Part shown: positions 38,496-46,940 of the stretch, piece by piece
How positions within the stretch are numbered: position 1 is the stretch's first letter
Layout: each line of letters begins with the position of its first letter
From: Bacteroidota bacterium
GTDB taxonomy: Bacteria; Bacteroidota; Bacteroidia; Flavobacteriales; Flavobacteriaceae
DNA: 64,000 bases
Assembly (NCBI GenBank): GCA_018267095.1
Contig: JAFDZC010000019.1
Coordinates: forward strand, 230,680 to 294,679
Direction of reading: 5' to 3'
The notes under the pieces: model-generated
Seen by the model: the letters and a program-made list of their open reading frames with translations, nothing else
What the model was told of the DNA's origin: nothing
Database searches by the model: none
Position numbers and translations under genes: made by a program

Positions 38496-39257
38496 CTAAC
38501 TAATTTCAACGGTAGTCGGACAATGATCGGAATGTTTGGCTTCGGGCAAAATGAGCGCGCGTTTGATGCGATTTCGCAACGGTTCGCTGACCAAACAATA
38601 ATCAATACGCCAACCTTTGTTGTTGCCACGGGCTCCGGCGCGATAACTCCACCAAGTGTAGTTGTGCGGCTCGGGGTTGAGCATTCTAAAACTGTCGATA
38701 AAACCTGATTTCATAAAGCGATCCAACCAAGCGCGCTCTTCGGGCAAAAAGCCTGAAACGGTTTTGTTGCGCACCGGATCGTGGATGTCAATGGCCTGGT
38801 GACAAATGTTGTAATCACCACAAATAATCAGATTGGGAATGGTTTTTTTGAGCTCATTGATGTAGTTCTGAAAATCGTCCATATACATGAATTTGTGGTC
38901 AAGCCGATCGATGTTGGTGCCCGAAGGCAAATACAAACTCATGACTGAAAAATCGTCAAAATCAACACGCAAATTGCGCCCTTCAAAATCCATGTGGTCA
39001 ATGCCAGTGCCGAATACGACATTTTTGGGCTGTACTTTAGACAAAATCGCCACACCGCTGTAGCCTTTTTTCTGTGCCGGAAACCAATAATGATACGGAT
39101 AACCTGCAAGTTCTAAATCAAGCGTCGGGATTTGATCGGGCGTTGCCTTGATTTCTTGAAGACAAATCACATCGGGGTCTGCGGCTTGCAACCACTGGAT
39201 GAATCCTTTAGAGATGGCTGCGCGAATTCCGTTGACGTTATAGGAGATTATCTTCAT
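38496..39257 (-). CDS. xth: Exodeoxyribonuclease III
   Basis: This AP endonuclease/3' exonuclease acts in base-excision repair. The 253-residue product is complete: MKIISYNVNGIRAA, VICLQEIKA (metal Glu), PLYLPSGTN-like region, ICGDYNICH (catalytic Asp/Asn), RAGARGNNKGWRIDY (catalytic Asp region) and KHSDHCPTTVEI (His). It is divergent from olsF. Confidence 0.96.
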   Translation of the reverse strand: MKIISYNVNGIRAAISKGFIQWLQAADPDVICLQEIKATPDQIPTLDLELAGYPYHYWFPAQKKGYSGVAILSKVQPKNVVFGTGIDHMDFEGRNLRVDFDDFSVMSLYLPSGTNIDRLDHKFMYMDDFQNYINELKKTIPNLIICGDYNICHQAIDIHDPVRNKTVSGFLPEERAWLDRFMKSGFIDSFRMLNPEPHNYTWWSYRAGARGNNKGWRIDYCLVSEPLRNRIKRALILPEAKHSDHCPTTVEIS

Positions 39258-39281
39258 TTTTGCATTTTGAAATTAGTGGTT

Positions 39282-39314
39282 CAAAAGTAATAAAAAAGTG
39301 CCGAGGAAATTCAA
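39282..39314 (-). promoter_or_regulatory. Likely promoter of xth
   Basis: On the minus strand TTG (39314-39312), 22 bases, then TACTTTTG (39289-39282) fit the Bacteroidetes promoter within its spacing range. The leader would be about 20 bases. Confidence 0.5.
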
Positions 39315-39343
39315 CAAAAGCCTTTCAAAGTAGAGTTTTTTGC

Positions 39344-39351
39344 TATCTTTG
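39344..39351 (+). promoter_or_regulatory. Likely -7 box of olsF
   Basis: TATCTTTG is a perfect TAnnTTTG box 30 bases before the ATG at 39382. A clear -33 TTG is missing. Confidence 0.5.
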
Positions 39352-39381
39352 TTTCCGGCTCAATCAATTTAAAATTTATTC

Positions 39382-41196
39382 ATGGGTTTAGTTACAGCTA
39401 AAGAAGTTGCCAAGGCGATTAATGTCGATAAATACGGCGTTTTTGGCACTTTTACAGGTTGGTTGCTCATGAAGGTTTTGAAGATTTCTACGCTGAATAA
39501 AATCTACGATCGCAACAAACATCTGCGCGATTTGGATTTTCTCAATGCCATCTTAGACGAGTTTCAGATTAAGTTTGAAATTCCCGAAGAAGACCTCAAA
39601 CGTTTGCCCAAAGACGGCGCTTATATTACCATTTCAAATCATCCGCTGGGCGGCATTGACGGCATTTTGCTCTTGAAACTGATGCTGGAGCGCGAGCCGA
39701 ATTTTAAAATCATCGCCAACTTTTTGCTCCACCGCATTGATCCGATGAAACCATACATCATGCCGGTGAATCCGTTTGAAAACCACAAAGATGCCAAGTC
39801 GAGTGTGGTGGGCATTAAAGAAACGCTGCGTCATTTGAGCGACGGAAAACCGCTGGGTATGTTTCCGGCGGGGGAAGTTTCTACTTATAAAGATGGCAAA
39901 TTGGTCGTGGACAGAACTTGGGAAGAAGGTGCCATTAAAGTCATTCGCAAAGCCCAAGTGCCCGTAGTTCCGATTTATTTTCACGCCAAAAACAGCCGTT
40001 TGTTTTACTTTTTGTCGAGTTTGAATTCAACTTTGCGCACCGCGAAATTGCCTTCTGAATTGCTCACCCAAAAAGACCGCGTAATTAAAGTGCGCATCGG
40101 GAAACCTATTTCGGTGGCCGAGCAAAACGAGCACGAAACCATTGAGGAATATTCAGAATTTTTGCGCAAGAAAACCTATATGTTGGCCAATTCGTTTGAC
40201 GATGAAGACAACAAACTCTTGTCGGCGCCCAACCTCAACAGCCTTAAATTACCGCGCAGTCCTAAACAAATCGCCACACCCGCCAACCGTGAAAAAATGG
40301 CCGCTGAAGTAGCTCGTTTGCGCGACTCTGATTGCCGATTGACCGTGAGCAAAAACTACGAAGTATTCTTTACCGAGGCGCATAAGATTCCAAACATCTT
40401 GCATGAAATCGGGCGATTGCGTGAAGTGACTTTTAGAGAAATTGGCGAAGGCACAAACAATTCCATTGACCTCGACAAATACGACGAGTATTACCACCAC
40501 ATGTTTTTGTGGGATGAAGAAACCCAACAAATTGCCGGTGCTTATCGCATGGGCTTGGGTTCAGAAATCTTTGCCAAATACGGCATCAGCGGATTTTATT
40601 TGCAGGAATTGTTCCGATTTGAGCCTGAGTTGTTTGACATGATGAGCAAGTCTATTGAAATGGGACGCGCCTTTATTACCAAAGAATATCAGCAAAAACC
40701 GATGCCGCTGTTCTTGCTTTGGAAAGGAATCGTGCACACGACTTTGCGTCATCCGGAGCATCGATATTTGATTGGCGGTGTGAGCATCAGCAATCAGTTT
40801 ACCGAATTCTCAAAATCGCTCATGATTGAGTTCATGAAATCGCACTACTACGATCCGTATGTAGCGCAATATGTCTATCCGAAAAAGGAATATAAGGTAA
40901 AACTCAAAGATGCCGACAAGGATTTTGTATTTGAAGAAGCCGAAGCCGATTTGAACAAATTTGACAAAATCATTGACGAGATCGAGCCCGGAACTTTGCG
41001 CTTGCCGGTGCTGATCAAAAAATACATCAAGCAAAACGCACGCGTGATTGCTTTTAATGTCGACCCGTTGTTTAACAATGCGGTGGATGGTTTGATGTAT
41101 ATTCGGATTGCTGATTTACCTGAGAGCACCGTCAAACCCGTTATGGAAGAATTTCAGGCAGAACTCGAACGCAAACTCGCCGAAAAAGGCGAATAA
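39382..41196 (+). CDS. olsF: Bifunctional acyltransferase OlsF (ornithine-lipid synthesis)
   Basis: The 604-residue protein joins two acyltransferase domains. Residues about 85-250 are PlsC/OlsA-like, with the catalytic HxxxxD in SNHPLGGIDG and the FPAGEVST glycine motif. Residues about 320-520 are OlsB-like GNAT (LREVTFREIGEG, IAGAYRMGLG, ELFRFEPELF, EMGRAFITKEYQ). This order is that of OlsF, described from Serratia and Flavobacterium: the C-terminal domain makes lyso-ornithine lipid, the N-terminal one adds the second acyl chain. The membrane lipid produced could be ornithine, glycine or another amino-acid lipid; homologs in other Bacteroidetes act on glycine as two separate proteins. It is followed 12 bases later by a small zinc-ribbon gene. 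Confidence 0.88.
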   Translation: MGLVTAKEVAKAINVDKYGVFGTFTGWLLMKVLKISTLNKIYDRNKHLRDLDFLNAILDEFQIKFEIPEEDLKRLPKDGAYITISNHPLGGIDGILLLKLMLEREPNFKIIANFLLHRIDPMKPYIMPVNPFENHKDAKSSVVGIKETLRHLSDGKPLGMFPAGEVSTYKDGKLVVDRTWEEGAIKVIRKAQVPVVPIYFHAKNSRLFYFLSSLNSTLRTAKLPSELLTQKDRVIKVRIGKPISVAEQNEHETIEEYSEFLRKKTYMLANSFDDEDNKLLSAPNLNSLKLPRSPKQIATPANREKMAAEVARLRDSDCRLTVSKNYEVFFTEAHKIPNILHEIGRLREVTFREIGEGTNNSIDLDKYDEYYHHMFLWDEETQQIAGAYRMGLGSEIFAKYGISGFYLQELFRFEPELFDMMSKSIEMGRAFITKEYQQKPMPLFLLWKGIVHTTLRHPEHRYLIGGVSISNQFTEFSKSLMIEFMKSHYYDPYVAQYVYPKKEYKVKLKDADKDFVFEEAEADLNKFDKIIDEIEPGTLRLPVLIKKYIKQNARVIAFNVDPLFNNAVDGLMYIRIADLPESTVKPVMEEFQAELERKLAEKGE

Positions 41197-41208
41197 ATAT
41201 TCATTACA

Positions 41209-41415
41209 ATGAGCGCATCTAAAACTCCGCAACCTGTTTCGGTTTCTAACCACGAATTAGTTTGTCCGATTTGTAGAAACAATTTATTTTACACCAGACA
41301 AGCCCAACTGAATACGGCTGTGGCAACCTTTTTCAACTTTGATTGGGCCAATAAAAGCGCCACTTGTTTTGTGTGTTCAGAATGCACGCACATTTCGTGG
41401 TTTTTGGGTAAATAG
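41209..41415 (+). CDS. Small zinc-ribbon protein of unknown function
   Basis: The 68-residue protein has two cysteine pairs: CPICRNN near residue 19 and CFVCSECTH near residue 53, giving a likely four-Cys zinc ribbon. It has no signal peptide. It starts 12 bases after olsF, so it is probably co-transcribed with it. The stop abuts the stop of the convergent VOC gene with no spacer. No function is assigned. Confidence 0.75.
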   Translation: MSASKTPQPVSVSNHELVCPICRNNLFYTRQAQLNTAVATFFNFDWANKSATCFVCSECTHISWFLGK

Positions 41416-41793
41416 TTATTCTTTAATACGCCACGGCGGATTGAGCCTGTTTTCGCCGGCATAATACAAAATGAGTTGATGCCCGTCGGGATCTTTTAAG
41501 CGAGATTCACGCCACAGCCAAGGTTTATCGTTGGGCAATTCTTCAAAATCAAAACCAGCCTTTTGCAATTGACTGACTTTTTGGTCGAGGTTTTCGATTT
41601 CAAAATAAATCCAACAACCGGAATTTATAGGGCCTTCTTCTAAATGCAACGAAAATGTACTTTGCCCGTTGGGACAAACCAACCGAGCATAATGCGGCGC
41701 AGAATAGACAATGAGCTCAAGACCGAGTTTCTTATAAAAATCTACCGAGCGGTCTAAATCTTTGGTGGGTAGGGTGAGTTGATTGAGGTTCAT
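41416..41793 (-). CDS. VOC family (glyoxalase-like) protein
   Basis: The 125-residue protein has two beta-alpha-beta-beta-beta modules: LTLPTKDLDRSVDFYKKLGL at the start and RLKDPDGHQLILYY near the end. A glutamate at the second metal position is replaced by Leu/Ile in this last motif (usually DPdGn-x-hEl), so metal binding is uncertain. The frame begins at a TTG at 41796, but ATG 41793 is used. It follows the TM2 gene by 12 bases. Confidence 0.88.
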   Translation of the reverse strand: MNLNQLTLPTKDLDRSVDFYKKLGLELIVYSAPHYARLVCPNGQSTFSLHLEEGPINSGCWIYFEIENLDQKVSQLQKAGFDFEELPNDKPWLWRESRLKDPDGHQLILYYAGENRLNPPWRIKE

Positions 41794-41805
41794 CAAGGCC
41801 GATTT

Positions 41806-42102
41806 TTAAAACCAGCCTTTTTTATTTACCTGATACATTTGATAAAATTCTTCATCGGTTTTGGTCAGATAAATGATGCCTTCAATCAGGCCAATCAAAC
41901 TGCCGGCGATTCCGCATGTAATGATGCTGAAAACAATTTGAAGAATTCCTTCGGTTGTATAACCTAAAACAAATTTGTGGACGCCCAAGCCTCCGAGCAA
42001 AATAGCCAAAATTCCCGCGGCTACTTTTTTGTTGTCGGGACGATATTGCGGTTGTGGTTCAGGTTGTGGCTGATTCCAAGCTTCGAATTTTTGTTCTTCC
42101 AT
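41806..42102 (-). CDS. TM2 domain-containing membrane protein
   Basis: The 98-residue protein has a Pro/Gln-rich N-terminus followed by a TM2 domain: KKVAAGILAILLGGLGVHKF, then YTTEGILQIVFSIITCG and a second helix. The G-x-x-H-x-F turn is conserved. It is an inner-membrane protein of unknown role. It is located 42 bases downstream of the dehydrogenase-VOC gene and just upstream of a VOC gene. Confidence 0.9.
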   Translation of the reverse strand: MEEQKFEAWNQPQPEPQPQYRPDNKKVAAGILAILLGGLGVHKFVLGYTTEGILQIVFSIITCGIAGSLIGLIEGIIYLTKTDEEFYQMYQVNKKGWF

Positions 42103-42144
42103 GATGTTTGTTTTAAAGTTAGCGTCATAAAAGTAAAAAAAGTT

Positions 42145-43506
42145 TTATAAAAAAGCACGGTCGTTGGCTTGCCAAAGTTCAATTTTATTTCCTTCCGGGT
42201 CGAGTATCCAACCAAACTTACCATAATCATAGCTTTGTGGTTCGCCAACTAAAGTTACACCCGATTGTCGCAATTTTTCGAGCAAAGCTTCTAAGTCATT
42301 CACCCGATAGTTGAGCATGAGCGGAGCCTGACTGGGTTCAAAATACTTGGTATCCTCTGAAAACAAAGACCATTGTGTCATGGCGTCATTCCCTTGAGGG
42401 TCCTTCCACCAAAATGAACAACCGTAATCATCTACCGGCAACCCCAAGTGTTCGGCGTACCACGCTTTGAGTTCTTTAGGATTTTTGGCTTTAAAAAATA
42501 CTCCGCCAATTCCGGTAACTTTGGGCTTTTGAGGCTTAACCGTAGTGATGCCAAAAATCTGTTCTTTAATTTTATCGACAATAACTTGCGCCAATCGTTC
42601 GTGACTTTCAAACGTCCAACCGGCGATGTGCGGCGTGAGCAAAACATTCGAAGCTTGGAGCAAATACTGATAGGGCTCCGGCAAAGTTTCACTGTTCAGC
42701 GTTTCAAACGATAAATTTTCGTATTCAATCACGTCGAGCCCGGCACCCAAAATTTTATGGGTTTTAAGCGCAGTAACCAAATCAGCGGTGATTACATTTT
42801 TACCGCGCGATGTATTAATCAGCCAAAACGGTTTGGCAAAGGCGTTGATAAAATCAGTATTGACCAGGCCATTGGTTTGTTGGGTCCAAGGGATGTGCAA
42901 ACTGAGTACATCGGCTTTTTGCTGGAGTTCTTCAAGCGAAACTTGCCGGGCGTTGGCATCGCCGACTTGTTCTAAAATATCATAACACAAAACTTCTACT
43001 TCAAAGCCACGGAGCTTTTTAGCAAAGGATTTCCCCATATTTCCGTAACCGATGATTCCGACGGTTTTGCCATCGAGTTCATGTCCGCGGTTGCCTTCGC
43101 GATTGCGGATGCCTTGTCTGATTTGAGCATCAGCCTCATTGAGATGATTAAAAAGCGAAAGCAACATGCCCAAAGCGTGTTCGCCCACCGCGTTTCTGTT
43201 GCCTTCGGGCGCAGCAATGAGCGCAATGTTTTTTTCTTGGGCGGCAACTAGGTCAATGCTTTCGAGTCCGGCGCCGACGCGGGCGATGAATTTGAGTTGG
43301 GTGGCCTTTTCTAAAAAAGCGCGATCTATAGAAAATCGGCTGCGAATAACAATGCCGTGATATTGATGGATTTTAGCTTCAACTTCAGCTTTGGAAGAAG
43401 TGTAATCTTGGTGGTTTTCACAGCCTAATTCTTGCAATTGTTGCCACAAAAGCGGATGGTTGCTGTCGAGATGAAGGATTTTGAGTGGTGTGTTTTCGCT
43501 GCTCAT
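42145..43506 (-). CDS. 2-hydroxyacid dehydrogenase (SerA-like) fused to a VOC domain
   Basis: Residues 1-325 are a D-isomer 2-hydroxyacid dehydrogenase: ARVGAGLESID, the NAD-binding GKTVGIIGYGNMG, catalytic Arg in NTSRGKNV, Glu-like GAGLDVIEYE, and His in LLTPHIAGWTFES. Residues about 330-451 are a complete VOC domain (VTGIGGVFFKAKNPKELKAW, FGWILDPEGNKIELWQA). The linker is only about ten residues (ITTVKPQKPK) with no stop. In relatives I know these two genes as separate neighbours, so this looks like a gene fusion by loss of the stop. The dehydrogenase lacks the ACT domain of classical SerA; substrate could be 3-phosphoglycerate or another 2-hydroxyacid. Confidence 0.88.
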   Translation of the reverse strand: MSSENTPLKILHLDSNHPLLWQQLQELGCENHQDYTSSKAEVEAKIHQYHGIVIRSRFSIDRAFLEKATQLKFIARVGAGLESIDLVAAQEKNIALIAAPEGNRNAVGEHALGMLLSLFNHLNEADAQIRQGIRNREGNRGHELDGKTVGIIGYGNMGKSFAKKLRGFEVEVLCYDILEQVGDANARQVSLEELQQKADVLSLHIPWTQQTNGLVNTDFINAFAKPFWLINTSRGKNVITADLVTALKTHKILGAGLDVIEYENLSFETLNSETLPEPYQYLLQASNVLLTPHIAGWTFESHERLAQVIVDKIKEQIFGITTVKPQKPKVTGIGGVFFKAKNPKELKAWYAEHLGLPVDDYGCSFWWKDPQGNDAMTQWSLFSEDTKYFEPSQAPLMLNYRVNDLEALLEKLRQSGVTLVGEPQSYDYGKFGWILDPEGNKIELWQANDRAFL

Positions 43507-43525
43507 TTTTAGAAGGAATAGTTGT

Positions 43526-43533
43526 CAAAAATA
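43526..43533 (-). promoter_or_regulatory. Possible -7 box of the dehydrogenase-VOC gene
   Basis: The minus strand reads TATTTTTG (TAnnTTTG), 19 bases before the ATG. No -33 element at the correct distance. Confidence 0.4.
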
Positions 43534-43562
43534 CGAATTAGATTCTGAGGAAACGCACGCGT

Positions 43563-43643
43563 GAGGGATGGCAGCAATATCCTTTTCTGAAATGAAATGA
43601 AAGAAAAGATAAAGCGAACAGCCCGACCCGAAGGGGCACGCCC
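43563..43643. repeat. Dispersed intergenic repeat, copy 3
   Basis: It starts GAGGGATGGCAGCAATATCC, contains a TTTTCT...AGAAAA hairpin with a GAAATGAAAT loop, then AAGCGAACAGCCCGACCCGA and a GC-rich tail. It shares its hairpin plan with copy 2 and lies directly after proC. Confidence 0.6.
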
Positions 43644-43650
43644 AAAAACC

Positions 43651-44424
43651 CTATTCTTTGATTTTGTTGAGCGATGTTTTGATGCCTTTGATGAGCGATG
43701 AACTAAAACCTTGATGTTCCATTTCGTTGAGCCCGACGATGGTGCAGCCTTGCGGTGTGGTCACGCGATCAATGAGTTGTTCCGGGTGGATTTTTTCTTC
43801 GAGCAACATACGCGCGGCTCCTTTGGCGGTTTGGGCCGCGATAGCCAGTGCGGTTTGTGAATCAAAACCAATTTCGATTCCGGCTTGCATTGAGGCGCGT
43901 ACATAACGCAAAGCATAAGCGGTTCCGCAAGCACCGAGCACCGTAGCGGCATCCATGAGTTTTTCTTCAATAATCGGAGCCGTGCCGAGTTGAGTAAATA
44001 ACGCGACGACACTCTCAGCTGATTTATGATCTTGGGTTTGATACGAAATACACGTGGCCGATTCGCCAAATTGAATGGCTATGTTGGGCATGATGCGCAC
44101 CACCGGAAGGTCGTTTCCGAGCATGGTGCGAATGTCTGTCAAAGAACAACCGCTGACCGCCGAGGCGATGATTTGCGCTTTGAGCTGCGGTTTGATTTCG
44201 TCTAAAACGGTTTGTACTTGATAAGGTTTGATGGCCAAAATGACCACATCGGCCTCATGGATGTTTTGGATATTGTTGCTCGAAACGGTGATTCCTTGAT
44301 TTTGCAAATGCGCTATGGCATCGACCTGACGGCGGGTTACCGTTACTGAATGTTGCGTATATTTTGAAATACCTAATGCAATGGCGACTCCTAAGTTGCC
44401 ACCGCCGATGATGTGTACGTTCAT
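43651..44424 (-). CDS. proC: Pyrroline-5-carboxylate reductase
   Basis: ProC reduces pyrroline-5-carboxylate to proline with NAD(P)H. The 257-residue product has the N-terminal Rossmann motif IIGGGNLGVAIALG, the central VRIMPNIAIQFGES, and the C-terminal family signature with GVTTPGG-like DRVTTPQGCTI. It starts 11 bases after mgtE and is the last gene of a minus-strand tandem. Confidence 0.94.
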   Translation of the reverse strand: MNVHIIGGGNLGVAIALGISKYTQHSVTVTRRQVDAIAHLQNQGITVSSNNIQNIHEADVVILAIKPYQVQTVLDEIKPQLKAQIIASAVSGCSLTDIRTMLGNDLPVVRIMPNIAIQFGESATCISYQTQDHKSAESVVALFTQLGTAPIIEEKLMDAATVLGACGTAYALRYVRASMQAGIEIGFDSQTALAIAAQTAKGAARMLLEEKIHPEQLIDRVTTPQGCTIVGLNEMEHQGFSSSLIKGIKTSLNKIKE

Positions 44425-44435
44425 AATTTTTGGTT

Positions 44436-45785
44436 TTAGAATCCTAGTATGAGTCGGGCGATGGTGAAATAAAGGACAATCCCGAAAACGTCATTGGTGG
44501 TCGTGATAAAAGGACCCGTTGCAATGGCGGGGTCAATTTTGTTTCGGTGCAAAAACAGCGGAACCAAAGTACCCAAAGTAGCTGCAAACAAAATCACCAC
44601 TATAATAGAAATAGAGATGGCCAATCCAACTTGATATTGCTGATACATAACCGAATGATACAACAACAAAAACATCGAAATGATGGTGCCCGAAATCATG
44701 GCTACGGTAAGTTCTTTGCTGAAGTATTGTTTGCTGAATTCTTTGAGCGTTCCGTTGGCCAACCCTTGTACGACAATGGCCGAAGCCTGAACACCAATGT
44801 TTCCGGCGGTGGCCGAGAGCAGTGGCACAAAGATGATTAACGTAGAATATTTTTGAAAAGCGACTTCGTTGCCTTTGAGTACATAGGAGGCGACAATTTC
44901 AATGACCATCCCGATGAGCAGCCACGGCAAACGCGCTTTGGTGAGTTCCAAAACGCTGTCATTGGCCTCAACGTCTTGGGTAATACCCGCCGCTAATTGG
45001 TAATCTTTGTCAGCTTCTTCTTTGATTACATCCACGATGTCGTCAATGGTGATGCGGCCTACCAAGCGGCCGAGTTCATCGACCACCGGAATCGCCTCAA
45101 GATCATATTTTTGCATGATGCGCGCTACTTCAATATCTTCGGTATCGACCTTGACATAGTTGAGTTTGCTGATATACACATCGCGAATTGGTGTTTTGGT
45201 AGAAGTCGTGAGCAAGTCTTTGAGCGACAAACGGCCTTTGAGTCGGTCTTCATCGTCGACCACATAAATCGAATGCACACGCGAGATGTTTTCGGCCTGA
45301 ATGCGCATTTCTTTCACACAAGTGAGCACGTTCCAATTTTCGTTGACCTTCACGAGCTCTTTGTGCATGATACCCCCGGCGGTGTCTTCTTTGTAACGCA
45401 ACAAATCGACAATGTCTTTGGCGTGCTCAACATCTTCAAGCTCTTGAATTACTTCTTCTTTTTTGGCTTGTGAAAGTTCGGCAATGATGTCGGCCGCGTC
45501 GTTGGTTTCAAGTTCGTCGAGCTCTTCGGCAATTTCTTTTGGCGATAGTCGACTGAGGATGTTCTCGCGCAAATCGTCTTCGAGTTCCAGGAGAATCTCG
45601 GCGGTTTTTTCGCTGTCGAGCACCTTGAAAATATAGGTGGCGTCGTCAAAGTCAAGCTCGTCGAGAATTTCAGCAATATCCGCGTGGTGCAAGTCATTCA
45701 ACAAGGTTTCGAGTTGCTCGTCCTTTTTGGTTTGAATGAGTTGCTCCAGTTCTTGGATCAGTTCTTTGCTGATTTTAAACTCCAT
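44436..45785 (-). CDS. mgtE: Magnesium transporter MgtE
   Basis: MgtE is a gated Mg2+ channel of the inner membrane. The 449-residue product has the helical N domain with [11 protein letters not shown] and [16 protein letters not shown] (about residues 1-130), two CBS domains (about 135-250), a plug helix, and five C-terminal helices with the pore segment [20 protein letters not shown]. Its ATG lies inside the end of rsmA (11-base overlap), so translation is coupled. Confidence 0.96.
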   Translation of the reverse strand: MEFKISKELIQELEQLIQTKKDEQLETLLNDLHHADIAEILDELDFDDATYIFKVLDSEKTAEILLELEDDLRENILSRLSPKEIAEELDELETNDAADIIAELSQAKKEEVIQELEDVEHAKDIVDLLRYKEDTAGGIMHKELVKVNENWNVLTCVKEMRIQAENISRVHSIYVVDDEDRLKGRLSLKDLLTTSTKTPIRDVYISKLNYVKVDTEDIEVARIMQKYDLEAIPVVDELGRLVGRITIDDIVDVIKEEADKDYQLAAGITQDVEANDSVLELTKARLPWLLIGMVIEIVASYVLKGNEVAFQKYSTLIIFVPLLSATAGNIGVQASAIVVQGLANGTLKEFSKQYFSKELTVAMISGTIISMFLLLYHSVMYQQYQVGLAISISIIVVILFAATLGTLVPLFLHRNKIDPAIATGPFITTTNDVFGIVLYFTIARLILGF

Positions 45786-46554
45786 CGGCCTGAATTTTTT
45801 GCGTCAGTTCAATAAATTGCTCGACCGAAAGTTGTTCCGGTCGGAGGTCAAAGATAGTATCTTCTCGTAAATTATCGGACAAATTTAGCGATTTTAAACT
45901 GTTGCGAAGCGTTTTGCGGCGCTGCTGAAAAGCCGTTTTGACTACCGTGAAAAATAGTTTCTCCTCACACGGCAAATGATAATTTTCTTTACGGATGAGT
46001 CTGAGTACCCCCGATTTTACTTTGGGCGGCGGATTAAAAACGTGTTCGCCCACGGTAAAAAGATATTCCGCATCATAAAACGCTTGCGTTAAAACCGAGA
46101 GAATTCCATAGGTTTTACTGCCTTTTTTTTCGCAAATACGCTCGGCAACTTCTTTTTGAAACATCCCTGAAAACTCAGGAATTTGGGCCCGAAGCTCCAG
46201 CGTTTTAAAGACAATTTGCGACGAAATATTGTACGGAAAGTTTCCGATGATGGCCAATGGCTCTTCTTTAAATACCTCGTTGAGGTTGTATTTGAGAAAA
46301 TCCTTCGAGAGAATTTTTCCGTGCAATTTAGGATAGTGTTGCTCGAGATAAGCCACCGATTCGGCATCGATTTCAATGACGTAGGTATCCAGAGGTTTTT
46401 CGAGCAAATACTTGGTCAAAACGCCCATGCCCGGACCAATTTCGAGCACCTTCTGGTATCCGTTCAAGGTAAGCGTATCGGCGATTTTGGCTGCAATGTT
46501 TTCGTCTTTGAGAAAGTGCTGCCCGAGGTGTTTTTTGGCCGTAACTTTATCCAT
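45775..46554 (-). CDS. rsmA: 16S rRNA (adenine1518/1519-N6)-dimethyltransferase
   Basis: RsmA (KsgA) dimethylates two adjacent adenines near the 3' end of 16S rRNA during 30S maturation. The 259-residue product shows [18 protein letters not shown], the SAM loop [14 protein letters not shown], and the catalytic [13 protein letters not shown] (NLPY type). It overlaps mgtE by 11 bases and follows the DUF4286 gene by 18 bases. Confidence 0.97.
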   Translation of the reverse strand: MDKVTAKKHLGQHFLKDENIAAKIADTLTLNGYQKVLEIGPGMGVLTKYLLEKPLDTYVIEIDAESVAYLEQHYPKLHGKILSKDFLKYNLNEVFKEEPLAIIGNFPYNISSQIVFKTLELRAQIPEFSGMFQKEVAERICEKKGSKTYGILSVLTQAFYDAEYLFTVGEHVFNPPPKVKSGVLRLIRKENYHLPCEEKLFFTVVKTAFQQRRKTLRNSLKSLNLSDNLREDTIFDLRPEQLSVEQFIELTQKIQADGV

Positions 46555-46572
46555 GATTTGGGGTGTTTAAAA

Positions 46573-46899
46573 TTAATTATTGTTCTGCCAAAACTCCGAA
46601 ACCAACTCGAGTTCGGTTCTAAACGCAACCATTTTATCGCCAAACAAACGCGCGCCTTCTTCGCGCAAACGCGGCGCATCTTCGAGGTAATATTTGTCTA
46701 AAGTATCTTTGCTGTCGGTGGTATACTGAATGGCATACGTCGTGCCGCCCATTTCTTCGGTAATGAGTACTTTAATCAGACGAGCCGAAGTGAATTTTCC
46801 GGTAGCCAAAACCTCGGGAATGTGTTTTTCTTGCATCCAGTTGAGCCAAATGTCATGCACGCTGTTGTCAATATTGATGGTGACGTTGTAAAGAATCAT
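46573..46899 (-). CDS. DUF4286 family protein
   Basis: The 108-residue soluble protein begins MILYNVTINIDNSVHDIWLN and has a ferredoxin-like dimeric alpha-beta pattern, with YAIQYTTDSKDTLDKYYLED in the middle and FRTELELVSEF near the end. The family is common in Flavobacteriaceae next to rsmA and its function is unknown. It lies between the TPR gene and rsmA. Confidence 0.9.
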   Translation of the reverse strand: MILYNVTINIDNSVHDIWLNWMQEKHIPEVLATGKFTSARLIKVLITEEMGGTTYAIQYTTDSKDTLDKYYLEDAPRLREEGARLFGDKMVAFRTELELVSEFWQNNN

Positions 46900-46940
46900 T
46901 TTGTTTGGTTTTAAAGACGACGCCCGGCATCATCTCAGAT

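Noticed and set aside
44547-45473. Plus-strand frames of 97 and 158 codons antisense to mgtE
   Set aside because: They lie fully opposite a conserved gene and show no family match.
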